A DNA stretch of 64,000 nucleotides from Marinobacter sp. (GTDB lineage Bacteria; Pseudomonadota; Gammaproteobacteria; Pseudomonadales; Oleiphilaceae). Positions 49,411-60,470 of the stretch are shown one piece after another. The stretch spans positions 62,001 through 126,000 of the forward strand of contig JASBRL010000096.1 in the NCBI GenBank assembly GCA_030149475.1, written 5' to 3'. A program made the position numbers and the translations under genes. Below the pieces are notes generated by a model, which was given only the letters and a program-made list of their open reading frames with translations, made no database searches and had not been told where the DNA came from. Each line of letters opens with the position of its first letter. Within the stretch, counting starts at the first letter, position 1.

Positions 49411-51828
49411 ATGACCGTGCATTCCGAAGAGTCGGTAATCGAATATCCCATGCTCCCGCTGCGTGATGTGGTGGTGTTCCCCCACATGGTCGTACCGCTG
49501 TTTGTCGGGCGTGACAAGTCCATTCAGGCCCTCGAAGCGGCCATGGAGGGCAGCAAGGAAATTCTGCTGGTCGCGCAGCGTGATGCCGGCACCGACGAGC
49601 CGGCCCCCGGGGATGTGTTCAATATGGGCACGCTGGCGACGGTCCTGCAGATGCTCAGGCTGCCCGATGGTACGGTCAAGGTGCTGGTAGAGGGCAACAC
49701 ACGCGCCAGACTGGAGTCAGTCGCTGAGGGTGACTACCTCACCGCCGAGGCCAGTCTGATGGTCGAGGATTCTCTTCCGGAGCGGGAAGAGGGTGTGCTT
49801 GTTAAAACGTTGATGGACGAATTTGAGCGCTACGTCAAACTGTCCAAGAAAGTACCCTCGGAAGTCTCCAACGCACTGACCGGGATCACCAGCCTGGAAC
49901 GTCTTGCGGATACCATGGCTGCTCATCTGGAGCTGCGGATACCCGAAAAACAGGAACTTCTGGAAGCGCTGGACGTGCGCAATCGTGTTGAACTGCTGCT
50001 TGGCAAACTGGATGGTGAAATCGATCTGATTGAGGTTGAGAAACGAATCCGTGGCCGGGTCAAGAAGCAGATGGAGCGCAGTCAGCGCGAGTACTACCTC
50101 AACGAGCAAATGAAGGCTATCCAGAAAGAAATGGGCTCCATGGGGGAGGGTGGCAATGACTTCGAGGAGCTTGAGCACAAGCTGGAGGAGGCGGGTTTGC
50201 CCGAAGAGGCTCGCAAGAAGACCGAAGTCGAGTTAAGTAAGCTGAAAATGATGTCGCCCATGTCGGCGGAGGCGACCGTGGTGCGTGGCTACATTGACTG
50301 GATGTTGTCGGTACCCTGGAAAAAGCGCAGCCGGGTGCGTCACGACATCGAGAAAGCGCGGGATATCCTGGACGAAGATCACTACGGGCTTGATGAGGTC
50401 AAGAAACGTATTCTGGAATATCTGGCGGTACAGAGCCGGGTCAAAAAGGTGAAAGGCCCCGTGCTGTGCCTTGTAGGCCCACCAGGAGTCGGTAAAACCT
50501 CGCTTGGTCAGTCCATCGCCCGTGCGACCAATCGCAAATATACCCGTATGGCGCTGGGTGGTGTGCGTGATGAGGCTGAAATTCGCGGTCATCGCAAAAC
50601 GTACATCGGGGCGCTTCCGGGTAAACTCCTGCAGAAACTGTCCAAGGTTGGTGTTAAAAATCCGCTGTTCCTGTTTGACGAAATCGACAAAATGGGCATG
50701 GATCACCGTGGAGATCCTGCTTCCGCGTTGCTGGAAGTTTTGGATCCCGAACAGAATCATACCTTTAACGACCATTACCTTGAGGTGGATTACGACCTTT
50801 CTGATGTCATGTTCGTTTGCACCTCGAACTCGATGGATATTCCGTCCGCTTTGCTGGACCGGATGGAGATAATCCGGATCCCCGGTTACACCGAGGAAGA
50901 AAAGGTCAATATTGCGCTCAAGTACCTGCTGCCAAAGCAGATCAGGGCCAACGGTCTGCGTAAGGCGGAACTGAGCCTGCCTGACGAGACCCTGCGTGAC
51001 CTGATTCGCTACTACACGCGAGAGGCTGGCGTCAGGGGCCTGGAGCGAGAGATCGCCAAGATATGTCGCAAGGTGGTCCGCGAGCATGTCCAGAGTGGCG
51101 AAAAAGACCCTGTTGTGATCACTCCGGAGAACCTTGAAGACTACTCGGGCGTTCAGAAATTCCAGTACGGGTTGGCGGAGGAAAAGAATCAGGTTGGTCA
51201 GGTGACCGGTCTGGCCTGGACCCAGGTTGGTGGTGAACTGCTGACTATCGAGTGTGCGCTCACCAAAGGTAAAGGGCGGGTGGTCAAAACCGGGTCCCTG
51301 GGGGACGTCATGCAGGAGTCCATCCAGGCAGCGTTGACGGTTGTACGCAGTCGAGCGGTGGGCCTGGGTATCGGTGATGACTTCCACGAAAAGTACGACC
51401 TGCACGTTCATGTACCCGAAGGCGCGACGCCGAAAGATGGTCCGAGTGCCGGTATCGGTATGTGCACGACTCTGGTATCTGCGTTGACCAAAATACCGGT
51501 TCGGGCCGACGTTGCGATGACTGGTGAGATTACCCTGCGTGGCCGGGTGCTCGCTATTGGTGGTCTCAAGGAGAAGCTGCTCGCAGCCCATCGCGGTGGC
51601 ATCAGAACGGTCATTATTCCTGAGGAAAACGTTCGTGATCTCAAGGAGATACCCGATAAAATCAAGGAGTCCCTGGAAATTCGTCCGGTGAAATGGATCG
51701 ACGAAGTTCTGGATATTGCGCTGGCGTATCCTCCCCATCCGCGCCCCGAAAACCCGCAGGCGGAAGAGTCGTCCGACGCCAGGCGTGACGATGACGCGGA
51801 CGCTGTTGAACGTATAAATACACATTAA
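49411..51828 (+). CDS. lon: ATP-dependent protease Lon
   Basis: Homo-oligomeric AAA+ serine protease that degrades misfolded and regulatory proteins. The 805-aa chain holds the N-terminal substrate domain ([23 protein letters not shown]), a coiled coil, the AAA+ domain (Walker [10 protein letters not shown]) and the protease domain. The dyad Ser679 (KDGPSAG) and Lys722 (GGLKEK) falls at the same numbers as in E. coli. AAGGATTCCCT precedes the ATG. The last 30 residues are variable and acidic. hupB and ppiD follow, as in most gammaproteobacteria. Confidence 0.98.
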   Translation: MTVHSEESVIEYPMLPLRDVVVFPHMVVPLFVGRDKSIQALEAAMEGSKEILLVAQRDAGTDEPAPGDVFNMGTLATVLQMLRLPDGTVKVLVEGNTRARLESVAEGDYLTAEASLMVEDSLPEREEGVLVKTLMDEFERYVKLSKKVPSEVSNALTGITSLERLADTMAAHLELRIPEKQELLEALDVRNRVELLLGKLDGEIDLIEVEKRIRGRVKKQMERSQREYYLNEQMKAIQKEMGSMGEGGNDFEELEHKLEEAGLPEEARKKTEVELSKLKMMSPMSAEATVVRGYIDWMLSVPWKKRSRVRHDIEKARDILDEDHYGLDEVKKRILEYLAVQSRVKKVKGPVLCLVGPPGVGKTSLGQSIARATNRKYTRMALGGVRDEAEIRGHRKTYIGALPGKLLQKLSKVGVKNPLFLFDEIDKMGMDHRGDPASALLEVLDPEQNHTFNDHYLEVDYDLSDVMFVCTSNSMDIPSALLDRMEIIRIPGYTEEEKVNIALKYLLPKQIRANGLRKAELSLPDETLRDLIRYYTREAGVRGLEREIAKICRKVVREHVQSGEKDPVVITPENLEDYSGVQKFQYGLAEEKNQVGQVTGLAWTQVGGELLTIECALTKGKGRVVKTGSLGDVMQESIQAALTVVRSRAVGLGIGDDFHEKYDLHVHVPEGATPKDGPSAGIGMCTTLVSALTKIPVRADVAMTGEITLRGRVLAIGGLKEKLLAAHRGGIRTVIIPEENVRDLKEIPDKIKESLEIRPVKWIDEVLDIALAYPPHPRPENPQAEESSDARRDDDADAVERINTH

Positions 51829-51841
51829 AGGGGCAGTATTG

Positions 51842-51871
51842 TTGACAGGCGAGAGAGCCCATTGGTATAAC
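51842..51871 (+). promoter_or_regulatory. Sigma-70 promoter upstream of hupB
   Basis: TTGACA, an 18-bp spacer and TATAAC just after lon. The -35 is full consensus. It implies a leader of about 185 nt for hupB. A further TATAAC at 52027-52032 could be a second -10, since hupB has several promoters in E. coli. Confidence 0.65.
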
Positions 51872-52062
51872 TGTTTCGCCGTGAAGCAGCCAATAGCAAG
51901 GGCTCCCGCGCCGACAGTGCCTATTCCATATACGGGTTTATCACCGCACGGAATAAGAAAAGTGAAAATGGAATTCTCCGACCGCGTATGCGACAGTCGG
52001 AAATGTCCTAGAAAAATAAACCGACCTATAACATCTTCAACCTGAAATCGAAGGGGTTTAGT

Positions 52063-52335
52063 GTGAACAAGTCCGAACTAATCGATGCAATTGCAGAGTC
52101 AGCCGACATTTCCAAAGCCAGCGCCGGTCGCGCACTGGATGCCATGACTGGCGCCGTTACCGGTGCTCTGAAAAAAGGTGATCAGGTCACTCTGATCGGC
52201 TTCGGAACCTTCTCCGTCAAAGAGCGCGCGGCACGTACTGGCCGTAACCCCCAGACAGGTGCTGAGATCAAGATCGCGGCGTCTAAAGTGCCTGGGTTCA
52301 AAGCAGGCAAAGCCCTGAAGGACGCCGTTAAATAA
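52063..52335 (+). CDS. hupB: DNA-binding protein HU-beta
   Basis: Nucleoid protein of 90 aa that bends DNA. The sequence ([31 protein letters not shown]) and the beta-arm region [21 protein letters not shown] with the conserved RNPQTG tip are standard HU. It starts with GTG at 52063, after AAGGGG with a 6-nt spacer. It lies between lon and ppiD with strong promoter and terminator signals, consistent with high, separate expression. Confidence 0.97.
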   Translation: MNKSELIDAIAESADISKASAGRALDAMTGAVTGALKKGDQVTLIGFGTFSVKERAARTGRNPQTGAEIKIAASKVPGFKAGKALKDAVK

Positions 52336-52453
52336 CGGTTTCCTGATGTTGGTGGCGCTGGTTTGTCAGCGCTGCTGGAGTTGCTGCCGGTGGCGTTCCG
52401 GACGTCTGATTACGAATCGGGACGCAGTCGTCGGGTAACTCCGTAAGAACTCG

Positions 52454-52482
52454 AGGCGCATTCGACCGGGATGCGCCTTTTT
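52454..52482 (+). terminator. Terminator after hupB
   Basis: AGGCGCAT-tcgaccggg-ATGCGCCT followed by TTTT, 119 bp past the hupB stop. The remaining 290-bp hupB-ppiD gap shows no gene or RNA I recognise. Confidence 0.85.
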
Positions 52483-52625
52483 ACGTTCAGTGTAGCCACG
52501 AGCGAAACCGTGTGCCCTGGTTGCAATCCCGGCCGCTGAACTTCCTGATGACCGCGAACGAGACCTGATGCTGTCCAGAATGATGGCGCACGACGCCGGA
52601 CTCTGGCCAGTGATCTGGGAGGAAC

Positions 52626-54488
52626 ATGCTTCAAGATATCCGTAGTAATGCTCAAGGTACTATTGCCAAGATAGTCGTCGGACTGCTGATCCTTGCATTG
52701 TCCATGTGGGGGGTTGAGGCGATTGTCGGTGGTTTTTCCGGTGAACCGGCAGTGGCAACCGTGAATGGACAGGACATCACTGAGCGTGATTACAACCGGG
52801 CGGTCCAGATGGAGAAGCAGCGTCGTCTGGGGCAGATGGACACGCCAGACCCGTCGCTATTGAATGAGGATCTGATCCGCAAGCAGGTTCTGGAAGGTCT
52901 TGTTCAGCAGAAGGTGCTCACCGAAGCGGCCGGCGAGCAGGGGCTTGCTCTGTCCGATGCGGACCTTGATCAATTGATCACGCAGATGTCGCAGTTCCAG
53001 GTCGACGGGCAGTTTAACCGTGACCGCTTTGTGGCCGTCGTACGCAACGCCGGTATGGGGCTGGGTCAGTTTCGCGAGGCCCTGCGCAGCCAGTATTTGA
53101 TCAACCAGATTCGCGCCGGCATCACCGCCAGCGGCTTCGTCAGCCCGATGATGGCCAAATCCATTCTGCAGCTTCAGTACCAGACCCGTGATTTCCGTAC
53201 CCTGCCGCTGAGCGCCAGTCTGGTGTCTGGTCAGGTCAGTGTGTCTGATGACGATATCCAGTCCTACTACGACAACCACACCGACCAGTTCATGGTTCCT
53301 GAAACGATAGATGCCAAATACATTGAGCTTTCGCTGGCGGATCTGGCCAGGCAGGAGAAGGTCAGTGAAAAGGCGCTCAAAGACCTCTACAAAACGAAAT
53401 CCTCGGCACTGGCCAAGGAAGAGCGCAAGGTGTCCCATATCCTCATTGAGGATGGCGATAAGGCCGATGAAAAGCTGGCTGAAGTGCAGAAGAAACTGGC
53501 CAATGGCGAAGACTTCGCCAAGCTCGCGAAGGAATACTCCGATGATACCGCCTCAGCCAAAGAGGGTGGCAATCTGGGCTACGCTGGTCGTGATGTGTTT
53601 GACGGCGCCTTTGAAAAAGCCATGTTCAGCCTCAAAAAGGGCGAGGTTTCGGGCCCCGTGCGTACTCCGTATGGGCGGCATCTGATCAAGGTGACGGATA
53701 TCCGTAAAACCAAAGTACCCTCGTTCGATGAGATGAAGGATCAGCTACGTGAAGAGCTGGCAAAGGATAAGGCGGGTGACAAGTACGCAGAGTTGCGGTC
53801 GAAGCTGGCTGATCAGGCCTACTCGGAGGGCGACCTCGAAGGGCCTGCCAAGAGTCTTGGGCTGACCATCAAGGAACAGGACGGCATCACCCGTCAGGGT
53901 GGTCCGGGTCCATTCCAGCACGCGGGCCTGGTGCGACAGCTATTTTCCGATGATGTGCTCAAGGATCACTACAACACTGAAGTGATCGACGTGGGTGATG
54001 ATGTCTCTGTGGTGGCACGAGTGGGTAAATATCACCCGGCAGCCGAACGGTCACTGGCGGAGGTCCGGGACGACATTCGTAAGACCCTGATCCGTCAGCG
54101 CACGCAAAAGGCGCTGGCGGACCGCGCGGACCAGATCATTGCAGGCCTGCGGGATGGCCAGACGCTGGCCTCTCTGGGCCTGAAAGATGCGGCCTGGGAG
54201 CAACATAAAGGGGTCAGCCGTAACGATCCCAAGCCGGGTACTCCTGTGCTCAGTCAGGTGTTCGCACTGCCGCGTCCCGGCGATAACGGTAAGCCGACTT
54301 ATGGTCAGGCGCGGTCAGGAGACACGGTGACGATTTTGGCTCTGGATTCGGTGGCTGAGGGCAAGGCCGAGGATAGCGAGCAGTCACTTGCGCAACTGCA
54401 GCAGTTTTTGTCGTCTCAGGAAGGGCGCAGAGAATACGCTGCCTACCAGCAGACGCTTCGTGAGCGGGCAGAGATCGAAAAGCCCTGA
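52626..54488 (+). CDS. ppiD: Periplasmic folding chaperone PpiD
   Basis: Inner-membrane-anchored periplasmic chaperone that meets proteins leaving the Sec translocon. The 620-aa chain starts with MLQDIRSNAQGTIAKIVVGLLILALSMWGVEAIVGG, the usual short cytoplasmic end and single helix. A SurA-like N domain (VNGQDITERDYNRAVQMEK) follows, then a parvulin domain (VSHILIEDGDKADEKLAEVQKKLANGEDFAKLAKEYSDD to GRDVFDGAFEKAMFSLKKGEVSGPVRTPYGRHLIKV). GGGAGGAACATG supplies the start. Followed by a terminator shared with the converging hexR. Confidence 0.96.
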   Translation: MLQDIRSNAQGTIAKIVVGLLILALSMWGVEAIVGGFSGEPAVATVNGQDITERDYNRAVQMEKQRRLGQMDTPDPSLLNEDLIRKQVLEGLVQQKVLTEAAGEQGLALSDADLDQLITQMSQFQVDGQFNRDRFVAVVRNAGMGLGQFREALRSQYLINQIRAGITASGFVSPMMAKSILQLQYQTRDFRTLPLSASLVSGQVSVSDDDIQSYYDNHTDQFMVPETIDAKYIELSLADLARQEKVSEKALKDLYKTKSSALAKEERKVSHILIEDGDKADEKLAEVQKKLANGEDFAKLAKEYSDDTASAKEGGNLGYAGRDVFDGAFEKAMFSLKKGEVSGPVRTPYGRHLIKVTDIRKTKVPSFDEMKDQLREELAKDKAGDKYAELRSKLADQAYSEGDLEGPAKSLGLTIKEQDGITRQGGPGPFQHAGLVRQLFSDDVLKDHYNTEVIDVGDDVSVVARVGKYHPAAERSLAEVRDDIRKTLIRQRTQKALADRADQIIAGLRDGQTLASLGLKDAAWEQHKGVSRNDPKPGTPVLSQVFALPRPGDNGKPTYGQARSGDTVTILALDSVAEGKAEDSEQSLAQLQQFLSSQEGRREYAAYQQTLRERAEIEKP

Positions 54489-54524
54489 TCTTTCCCGGGG
54501 CGCTATCCCGCCCTGAGGCCTTCC

Positions 54525-54561
54525 AAAAAAACCGGCGCCTGAACAGGTCGCCGGTTTTTTT
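54525..54561. terminator. Bidirectional terminator between ppiD and hexR
   Basis: AAAAAAACCGGCG-cctgaacaggt-CGCCGGTTTTTTT, perfectly symmetric, so it serves ppiD on the plus strand and hexR on the minus strand. Confidence 0.92.
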
Positions 54562-54604
54562 ACTTGCAGACTGGTTGCGTACCTTCAGGGGTTCCTTAGA
54601 GGCG

Positions 54605-55477
54605 TTAGTGTCCCGGCAGGCGGGTAGGTTTGAGGCTGTCCTTGATTTTCTTCAGGTGATGGTGAAAATCAGCGCCGCGCTTGAGCGTGACACCGGTCGC
54701 CAGGATGTCGATCACGGTCAGGTGAATGATGCGGGAGGACATCGGCATGTACACCTCGGTGTCTTCTTCGGCGGAAATTTCCAGGGCAATTGTGCAGACT
54801 TTGGAAAGGGCTGAGCCGGGTGCAGTAATGCCGATGACCGTAGCGCCATTGTGGCGCGCGATCTGCGCGATTTCGATCATTTCCCGGGTTCGTCCGGTGT
54901 AGGAAATCACCACGATGACATCCCCGGTACTGCTGCCTGCCGCCACCATACGTTGCATCAGCGCATCGTCGTAGGCGACGACCGGGATATTGAAGCGGAA
55001 GAACTTGTGCTGGGCATCGGTGGCCACGGGTGCTGATCCACCCATCCCGAAAAAGTTGATCTGTTTGGCCTGGATCAGATGGTCAATGGCAAGCCCCAGG
55101 GCTTTGGGTGACAGAGCCTGGCGAGCCTTGTCCAGACTGGCGATGGTGCTGAGTACGATTTTATCGGCAAATTCCGCTACCGAGTCATCCGGGCTGATGT
55201 TCTGTCCCACATACGGCGTGCCAGTGGCTATGCTTTGAGCAAGCCGGATCTTGAAGTCCGGAAATCCCGTTGCCGAGAAGCTCCGGCAAAAGCGGTTTAC
55301 CGTGGGCTCACTGACATCGGCGGCCCGTGCCAGTGCCGCGATGCTGTAGCGGGTCGCCGCGGTGGGGTCCTTCAGGATAGCTTCGGCTACCTTGCGCTCC
55401 GACTTGTTCAGGGTGTCCAGTCTTGCCTGGATCACCGCCAGCACGTTGTCGTCCGGATGCGTGTGTTTCGACGCCAT
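54605..55477 (-). CDS. hexR: Transcriptional regulator HexR
   Basis: RpiR-family repressor of the Entner-Doudoroff genes, released by 2-keto-3-deoxy-6-phosphogluconate. The 290-aa protein has an N-terminal HTH_6 domain ([58 protein letters not shown]) and a C-terminal SIS sugar-phosphate domain ([39 protein letters not shown]). Divergent from zwf-pgl-eda, as in Pseudomonas. A TATAAT on the minus strand at 55538-55533 is a likely -10. The putative operator at 55562-55576 lies just behind it. Confidence 0.96.
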   Translation of the reverse strand: MASKHTHPDDNVLAVIQARLDTLNKSERKVAEAILKDPTAATRYSIAALARAADVSEPTVNRFCRSFSATGFPDFKIRLAQSIATGTPYVGQNISPDDSVAEFADKIVLSTIASLDKARQALSPKALGLAIDHLIQAKQINFFGMGGSAPVATDAQHKFFRFNIPVVAYDDALMQRMVAAGSSTGDVIVVISYTGRTREMIEIAQIARHNGATVIGITAPGSALSKVCTIALEISAEEDTEVYMPMSSRIIHLTVIDILATGVTLKRGADFHHHLKKIKDSLKPTRLPGH

Positions 55478-55561
55478 TGGGGGAGAGCCTCCTGTCTGTC
55501 CTGTTGATCGGAAGTGGCCGACCAGGCGTCAGATTATACCGTGTTTTGTCGCCAAGAGTGG

Positions 55562-55576
55562 TAGTAAAAATATCAA
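55562..55576. promoter_or_regulatory. Candidate HexR operator, hexR/zwf
   Basis: TAGTAAAAATATCAA matches TAGTAAATATAACAA of the gap/edd spacer at 13 of 15 positions. It lies between hexR and zwf near the hexR -35 region, which fits autoregulation plus zwf repression. Confidence 0.5.
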
Positions 55577-55714
55577 ATACTGATCATTTTAGTTGGATTT
55601 TACCGTTTTAACTGTCATTATTTGCATAAAATAACTACGCAGGACGGTGCGTCCCGGTCTACATGGGGCAGGCCAGTCAGTGCGAATCATTCAATTTCTG
55701 GAGACAATTCCGTC

Positions 55715-57190
55715 ATGGCAGAGCAGAGCATGACCCGCTGCGACCTGATGATGTTCGGTGCGCTTGGCGATTTGGCCCAACGCAAACTGTTCCCTGCACT
55801 CTACCAACTGGAACGCGCCGGGCTACTGGAAAAGGATACCCGGATTCTTGCACTGGCCAGGGACAAGGTGGATACCGCCGGCGCCCGGCGCCAACTGGAA
55901 GAGAAGGTGCGCACCTACGTCAAGGATGACGAACTGGACAGCGATACACTCGCTCACTTCATGGAGCGTATTGATTATATCTGCTTTGATTTCAGCGACA
56001 CCGATGGCTATCAGCAGTTGAATGACTGGCGTGAAAAGGGCGGCGGAGCGCTGATTGTCTATATGGCAACGCCGCCGTCCATTTACGGGATGATCGCCCG
56101 CAACCTTCGCTCCGAAGGGTGCTGTGATGAGCGCACCCGCGTGGTTGTCGAAAAACCGATTGGCCACGACCTGGATTCGTCCAGGGTTATCAACGATCAG
56201 CTTGCCGATGTGTTCAACGAAAACCAGCTGTTCCGGATCGACCATTACCTGGGCAAGGAAACCGTCCAGAACCTGATTGCATTGCGCTTTGCCAATAATC
56301 TGTTCGCCACCCAGTGGAATCAGAACCACATCTCTCATGTGGAAATCACTGTAGCCGAAAGTGTCGGTATCGAGGGCCGCTGGGGGTATTTCGACAAGGC
56401 CGGCCAGATGCGGGACATGATTCAGAACCATCTGCTACAGCTGCTGTGCCTGATCGCGATGGACCCGCCGTCGGATCTGTCAGCGGACAGTATTCGCGAT
56501 GAGAAAGTGAAGGTGCTCAAGGCGTTGCGTCCGATTACGCCGGATCTGATGGAAACCCACCTGGTCCGTGGGCAGTATACGGCGGGCACGAGCATGGGCA
56601 AGCCAGTGCCGGGCTACCTCGAAGAGGACGATGCCGCCAAGGGCAGCACCACGGAAACCTTCGTGGCCCTGAAAGCGGAGATCCATAACTGGCGCTGGGC
56701 AGGGGTTCCATTTTATATCCGTACCGGTAAACGGCTGCCGGAAAAGCTGTCGCAGATCATTATTCATTTCAAGCCGGCCCCGCATTACATCTTTGATCCG
56801 GATCAGAAACACCTGGCGAATAACAAGCTGATCATCCGGCTGCAGCCCGATGAAGGCATGTCGTTGCAGATTCTGACCAAGGACCAGGGGCTGGACAAAG
56901 GCATGCGGCTGCGGCAGGGGCCTCTGGAGCTGACCTTCTCGGAGGCGTTCAATTCGCCGCGCATTCCGGATGCCTACGAACGTCTTTTGTGGGAGGTCAT
57001 GAAGGGCAATCAATACCTGTTTGTGCGTCGGGACGAGGTGGAGTATGCCTGGCGATGGGTGGACCAGGTCATGTCTCACTGGGATGATCAGGCCGCCTAT
57101 CCGAAGCGCTATGCCGCCGGCACCTGGGGGCCCGTTGCCTCCATTGCCTTGATCACCCGTGATAACCGGAGCTGGTATGAAGATGCCTGA
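55715..57190 (+). CDS. zwf: Glucose-6-phosphate 1-dehydrogenase
   Basis: Oxidises glucose-6-phosphate to 6-phosphogluconolactone with NADP or NAD, the entry to the Entner-Doudoroff and pentose phosphate paths. The ATG at 55715 gives 491 aa, as in E. coli, and has GGAGA 10 nt upstream; the track's 55622 start is in the operator-promoter region. Cofactor motif [17 protein letters not shown], active-site [14 protein letters not shown] with the catalytic His, and [12 protein letters not shown] are present. The 3' end overlaps pgl by 14 bp. Confidence 0.97.
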   Translation: MAEQSMTRCDLMMFGALGDLAQRKLFPALYQLERAGLLEKDTRILALARDKVDTAGARRQLEEKVRTYVKDDELDSDTLAHFMERIDYICFDFSDTDGYQQLNDWREKGGGALIVYMATPPSIYGMIARNLRSEGCCDERTRVVVEKPIGHDLDSSRVINDQLADVFNENQLFRIDHYLGKETVQNLIALRFANNLFATQWNQNHISHVEITVAESVGIEGRWGYFDKAGQMRDMIQNHLLQLLCLIAMDPPSDLSADSIRDEKVKVLKALRPITPDLMETHLVRGQYTAGTSMGKPVPGYLEEDDAAKGSTTETFVALKAEIHNWRWAGVPFYIRTGKRLPEKLSQIIIHFKPAPHYIFDPDQKHLANNKLIIRLQPDEGMSLQILTKDQGLDKGMRLRQGPLELTFSEAFNSPRIPDAYERLLWEVMKGNQYLFVRRDEVEYAWRWVDQVMSHWDDQAAYPKRYAAGTWGPVASIALITRDNRSWYEDA

Positions 57191-57899
57191 GCTGGACTGG
57201 CCGGCCGGTGTAATCACGGTTGAAGAGAAAGACCCGCAGGCGGCTGCGCAGCGGCTGGCTGATCGTGTGGCCGGGCAGCTCAGGGCGGCGCTGGCGTCGG
57301 TCGGGCGCGCGAGCATGGCGGTGTCCGGAGGCTCGACACCAGCGCCGTTTTTCGAGGCTCTGCGCACCCGTGATTTGCCCTGGGAGCGGGTGGATATCAC
57401 GCTGGCCGATGAGCGTTGGGTGCCGGAAACAGACCCCGCGAGTAACGCAGGATTGGTCCGGGCGTCGCTGATGAAGGGCCGTGCCGCAGCGGCAAATTTC
57501 GTCCCGCTGTGGCACGAGGCACCTTCGATGATTGCCGGGCAGGCCCTGAGCGAGGAGGCGTTGTCCGTCATGCAATGGCCGCTGGATGTGCTGGTGCTGG
57601 GTATGGGCAATGATGGCCATACCGCCTCGCTGTTTCCTGATGCGCCCGAATTGCCGGTGGCGCTGGCCCCGGACACCGTTGGCCGGACAGTGATTTTACG
57701 ACCGCCGTCTCAGGCGCGGGAGCGGCTGTCACTGACCTACAGAACCCTGCGGGCTGCCCGGTTCACCGCGCTGCATCTTAAAGGGGAAGACAAACTGGTA
57801 ACGCTTGAAAAAGCGCTGTCCGATCTTGCAGACGTTCAGACCATGCCGATACGCGGGTTTCTGAGGCCCGGGCTGGAAGTGATCTGGAGTCCGGGCTGA
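57177..57899 (+). CDS. pgl: 6-phosphogluconolactonase (DevB type)
   Basis: Hydrolyses 6-phosphogluconolactone to 6-phosphogluconate. A 240-aa glucosamine-isomerase-like fold protein: [40 protein letters not shown], and [22 protein letters not shown], which carries the catalytic His. The ATG at 57177 has GGAG 5 nt upstream and overlaps the zwf end by 14 bp, so translation is coupled. The track's GTG at 57159 is less likely. eda follows after 62 bp. Confidence 0.95.
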   Translation: MKMPELDWPAGVITVEEKDPQAAAQRLADRVAGQLRAALASVGRASMAVSGGSTPAPFFEALRTRDLPWERVDITLADERWVPETDPASNAGLVRASLMKGRAAAANFVPLWHEAPSMIAGQALSEEALSVMQWPLDVLVLGMGNDGHTASLFPDAPELPVALAPDTVGRTVILRPPSQARERLSLTYRTLRAARFTALHLKGEDKLVTLEKALSDLADVQTMPIRGFLRPGLEVIWSPG

Positions 57900-57961
57900 G
57901 CGAGGCCGGCCATCAGGTTGATGCTGATTTTCGTTTTAATTGCTAATGAAGTGAGTTCGAT

Positions 57962-58618
57962 ATGTCTCAATTATCCATGCACCACCGCCATCAGGTTCAG
58001 TCGCTGATGGCGGCCTGTCCGTTGGTGCCGGTTATCACTATTACTGATCCTGACCAGGTAATACCGCTGGGTCGCGCCCTGGTGGACGGTGGTATCCGGA
58101 TTCTTGAAGTGACCCTGCGCACAGAACATGGCCTGGGTGCGATTCATCAATTACGGAAGGCCTTTCCGGATGTATGGGTCGGCGCCGGTACCGTGGTGCA
58201 GGTCAGTCAGTATCGGGAAGCCGAGGTGGCCGGTGCTCAGTTTGTGATCACTCCCGGGGTGACCGAGTCCATTCTTGATTATGGTCTGACTGCGCAGGCG
58301 CCGTTATTGCCCGGGGTCTCCACGATTTCGGAAATGATGACGGGATACCGGCTGGGCTATCGCGAATTCAAGTTTTTTCCGGCCGAAGTCGCCGGCGGGA
58401 TACCGGCGTTAAAGGCGTTTTCCGGTCCGTTTCCGGACGTCACTTTCTGCCCGACCGGAGGTATTCGCCGCGATACCGCGCGCGATTATCTCGCACTGCC
58501 GAATGTTGCAGCGGTGGGTGGAACCTGGCTGACGCCGGCGGATAAACTGGCGGCGGGTGACTGGCAGGGCCTCTCTGACATTGCCAGTGGTAGCCTGCGG
58601 GATATACTGGCGTCTTGA
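57962..58618 (+). CDS. eda: 2-dehydro-3-deoxyphosphogluconate aldolase
   Basis: Cleaves KDPG to pyruvate and glyceraldehyde-3-phosphate, the last Entner-Doudoroff step. A 218-aa class I aldolase with Schiff-base Lys137 in REFKFFPAEVAGG, Glu49 in ILEVTLRTEHGL, and the phosphate-binding FCPTGGI. It completes the zwf-pgl-eda operon, the Pseudomonas order. Convergent with the Kef-like antiporter gene. Confidence 0.97.
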   Translation: MSQLSMHHRHQVQSLMAACPLVPVITITDPDQVIPLGRALVDGGIRILEVTLRTEHGLGAIHQLRKAFPDVWVGAGTVVQVSQYREAEVAGAQFVITPGVTESILDYGLTAQAPLLPGVSTISEMMTGYRLGYREFKFFPAEVAGGIPALKAFSGPFPDVTFCPTGGIRRDTARDYLALPNVAAVGGTWLTPADKLAAGDWQGLSDIASGSLRDILAS

Positions 58619-58688
58619 TATCCCGGGCCCGCCTCATTGTTATGCGATAGCGCGGGTTTGCGCCGCGACGGGGACGATGCGGTGCCGC

Positions 58689-60470
58689 TCAGGAGTCCTG
58701 GCGCTCTGTCTGGTCCTCCTCAAACAACTCCCGCAGTTCCTCGGCTGCTTCTTGGGCGGACTGCAGAATCTTGTCGCGATCTTCGTGCAGGCCATGCTGT
58801 CGCAACAGGTTGCGCTCGTCAGTTTGCCGGAACAGTGTGGCTAGGTCATGGGCTTCACTGCGATCGCGCCCCAGCGCCACCAGCATTTCCTCGGCCATGT
58901 GCAGGGCAGACAGGAATGTCTCCCTGACCAGCCAGTGGACGTTCAGGTCCATCAGTCGATGGGCGTGCAGACGATTGCGGGCGCGTGCCAGTATGCGGAC
59001 GCCCGGAAATTCCTCCCGTACCAGGGCGGCCGTGCGCAGTGACGTGCTGACGTCGTCGATCGCCAGAATCAGGACTTTCGCCTCGTCCAGTTTGGCTGCC
59101 CGCAGTATATCCAGTTGTGACGCATCGCCGTAGTGAACAATATTGCCGAACCGGCGCACAACGTCTACCTGTTCCGGGTTGATGTCCAGGGCGGTAAAGG
59201 GAATGTTCAGCGAGCCCAGCATGCGGCCGCAGATCTGGCCAAAACGGCCAAAGCCGGCAATCACGACACCCGTGCGCTCGTCATCAAATTCATCGAACGG
59301 CAGCGGCTCGTCCGGGAAATGGCGCCGGGTCATCTGCTCCATGGCCGATACCACAAGCGGGGTAAAAATCATCGAGAGTGTGATGATGGCTGTCAACTGA
59401 CCGCCCAGTGTCCGGTCGATCAGTCCCAGTTGCACACTCAGGGCAAACAGCACGAAGCCGAACTCGCCGCCCTGGCTGAGCAACAGTCCAAGTCGCAGTG
59501 CCGCTTTGGGTTTGAGGTGTCCACCGAAGCGGCCCACCAGGGCGATCAACAGGGTTTTGACGATCATCAGGGCCAGCGTGGCAAGCACCAGACGCACCGG
59601 TTCCCGCAAAATCTCTGTCAGATTCAGGGTCATGCCGACCGAGATGAAAAACAGCCCCAGTAGCAACCCCTTGAACGGTTCAATGTCGGCTTCCAGTTGG
59701 TGGCGAAACTCGGAGTCCGCGAGCAGGACGCCGGCCACAAAGGCGCCGAGCGCCATGGACAGGCCCACTGTTTCCATCAGGAAGGCGGTGCCGGAGACCA
59801 CCAGCAGGGCTGCCGCGATGGAAATTTCACGCACACGGGTTGTGTGTACAAAGCGCAGTACGTGGCGAATGAGGTAGCGGCCCACAATGATGATTGCGGC
59901 AAAGCTCAGCACAACCCGGCCGGAATCAAGCAGCATCTGCTCCCAGTTGCCATGGTCGTTGTCGCCGGCGAGGAACGGCAGAAACGCCAGGAATGGCACC
60001 ACGGCCATGTCCTGGAACAGCAGGATGGTAAAGGCAAGACGACCGTGCCCGGACGACAGTTCGCCCTTTTCGGCCAGTAACTGAAGCACGAAAGCCGTCG
60101 ATGACAGGGCAAGGCCGCAGCCGATCACCACCGCGACGTTCACGGATTTTCCAGCCAATATCAGCAGGCCGCCGATGGCCAGGATGCAGGTCAGTACCTG
60201 TAGACTGCCCAGGCCAAAGATCGGCTTTCGGAGGGCCCGCAAGCGCGAGAACTGAAGTTCCAGACCGATGACGAACATCAGCAACACGACGCCGAACTCG
60301 GACACATGGAACATCCGCTCAACATCACTGAACACCGAGAGACCGGCCGGGCCGATCAGCAATCCGGCGGCTATATAACCGAGTATTGCGCCAAGGCCGG
60401 CCCGCTTGAATAGCGGTACGGCAATGACAGCCACCAGAAACAGGCTTACGACTTGGCTCAGTGGGCTCAT
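58689..60470 (-). CDS. CPA2 cation:proton antiporter, KefB/KefC-like
   Basis: A 593-aa protein with about 12 helices in the first 380 residues (AGLGAILGYIAAGLLIGPAG, FVIGLELQFSRLRALR, GCGLALSSTAFVLQLL, FQDMAVVPFLAFLP). A cytoplasmic RCK/TrkA-N domain follows (TGVVIAGFGRFGQICGRML, YGDASQLDILRAA) and then an acidic coil. This is the glutathione-gated potassium efflux architecture, but no KefF or KefG partner gene is adjacent. Potassium specificity is therefore inferred. It interrupts the group of HexR-type carbon genes, between eda and pyk. Confidence 0.88.
   Translation of the reverse strand: MSPLSQVVSLFLVAVIAVPLFKRAGLGAILGYIAAGLLIGPAGLSVFSDVERMFHVSEFGVVLLMFVIGLELQFSRLRALRKPIFGLGSLQVLTCILAIGGLLILAGKSVNVAVVIGCGLALSSTAFVLQLLAEKGELSSGHGRLAFTILLFQDMAVVPFLAFLPFLAGDNDHGNWEQMLLDSGRVVLSFAAIIIVGRYLIRHVLRFVHTTRVREISIAAALLVVSGTAFLMETVGLSMALGAFVAGVLLADSEFRHQLEADIEPFKGLLLGLFFISVGMTLNLTEILREPVRLVLATLALMIVKTLLIALVGRFGGHLKPKAALRLGLLLSQGGEFGFVLFALSVQLGLIDRTLGGQLTAIITLSMIFTPLVVSAMEQMTRRHFPDEPLPFDEFDDERTGVVIAGFGRFGQICGRMLGSLNIPFTALDINPEQVDVVRRFGNIVHYGDASQLDILRAAKLDEAKVLILAIDDVSTSLRTAALVREEFPGVRILARARNRLHAHRLMDLNVHWLVRETFLSALHMAEEMLVALGRDRSEAHDLATLFRQTDERNLLRQHGLHEDRDKILQSAQEAAEELRELFEEDQTERQDS

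Noticed and set aside
50233-51825. 530-aa antisense ORF in lon
   Set aside because: Fully opposite the well-supported lon gene; no ribosome site or known domain.
51839-52045. 68-aa ORF between lon and hupB
   Set aside because: Starts inside the hupB promoter; no family resemblance.
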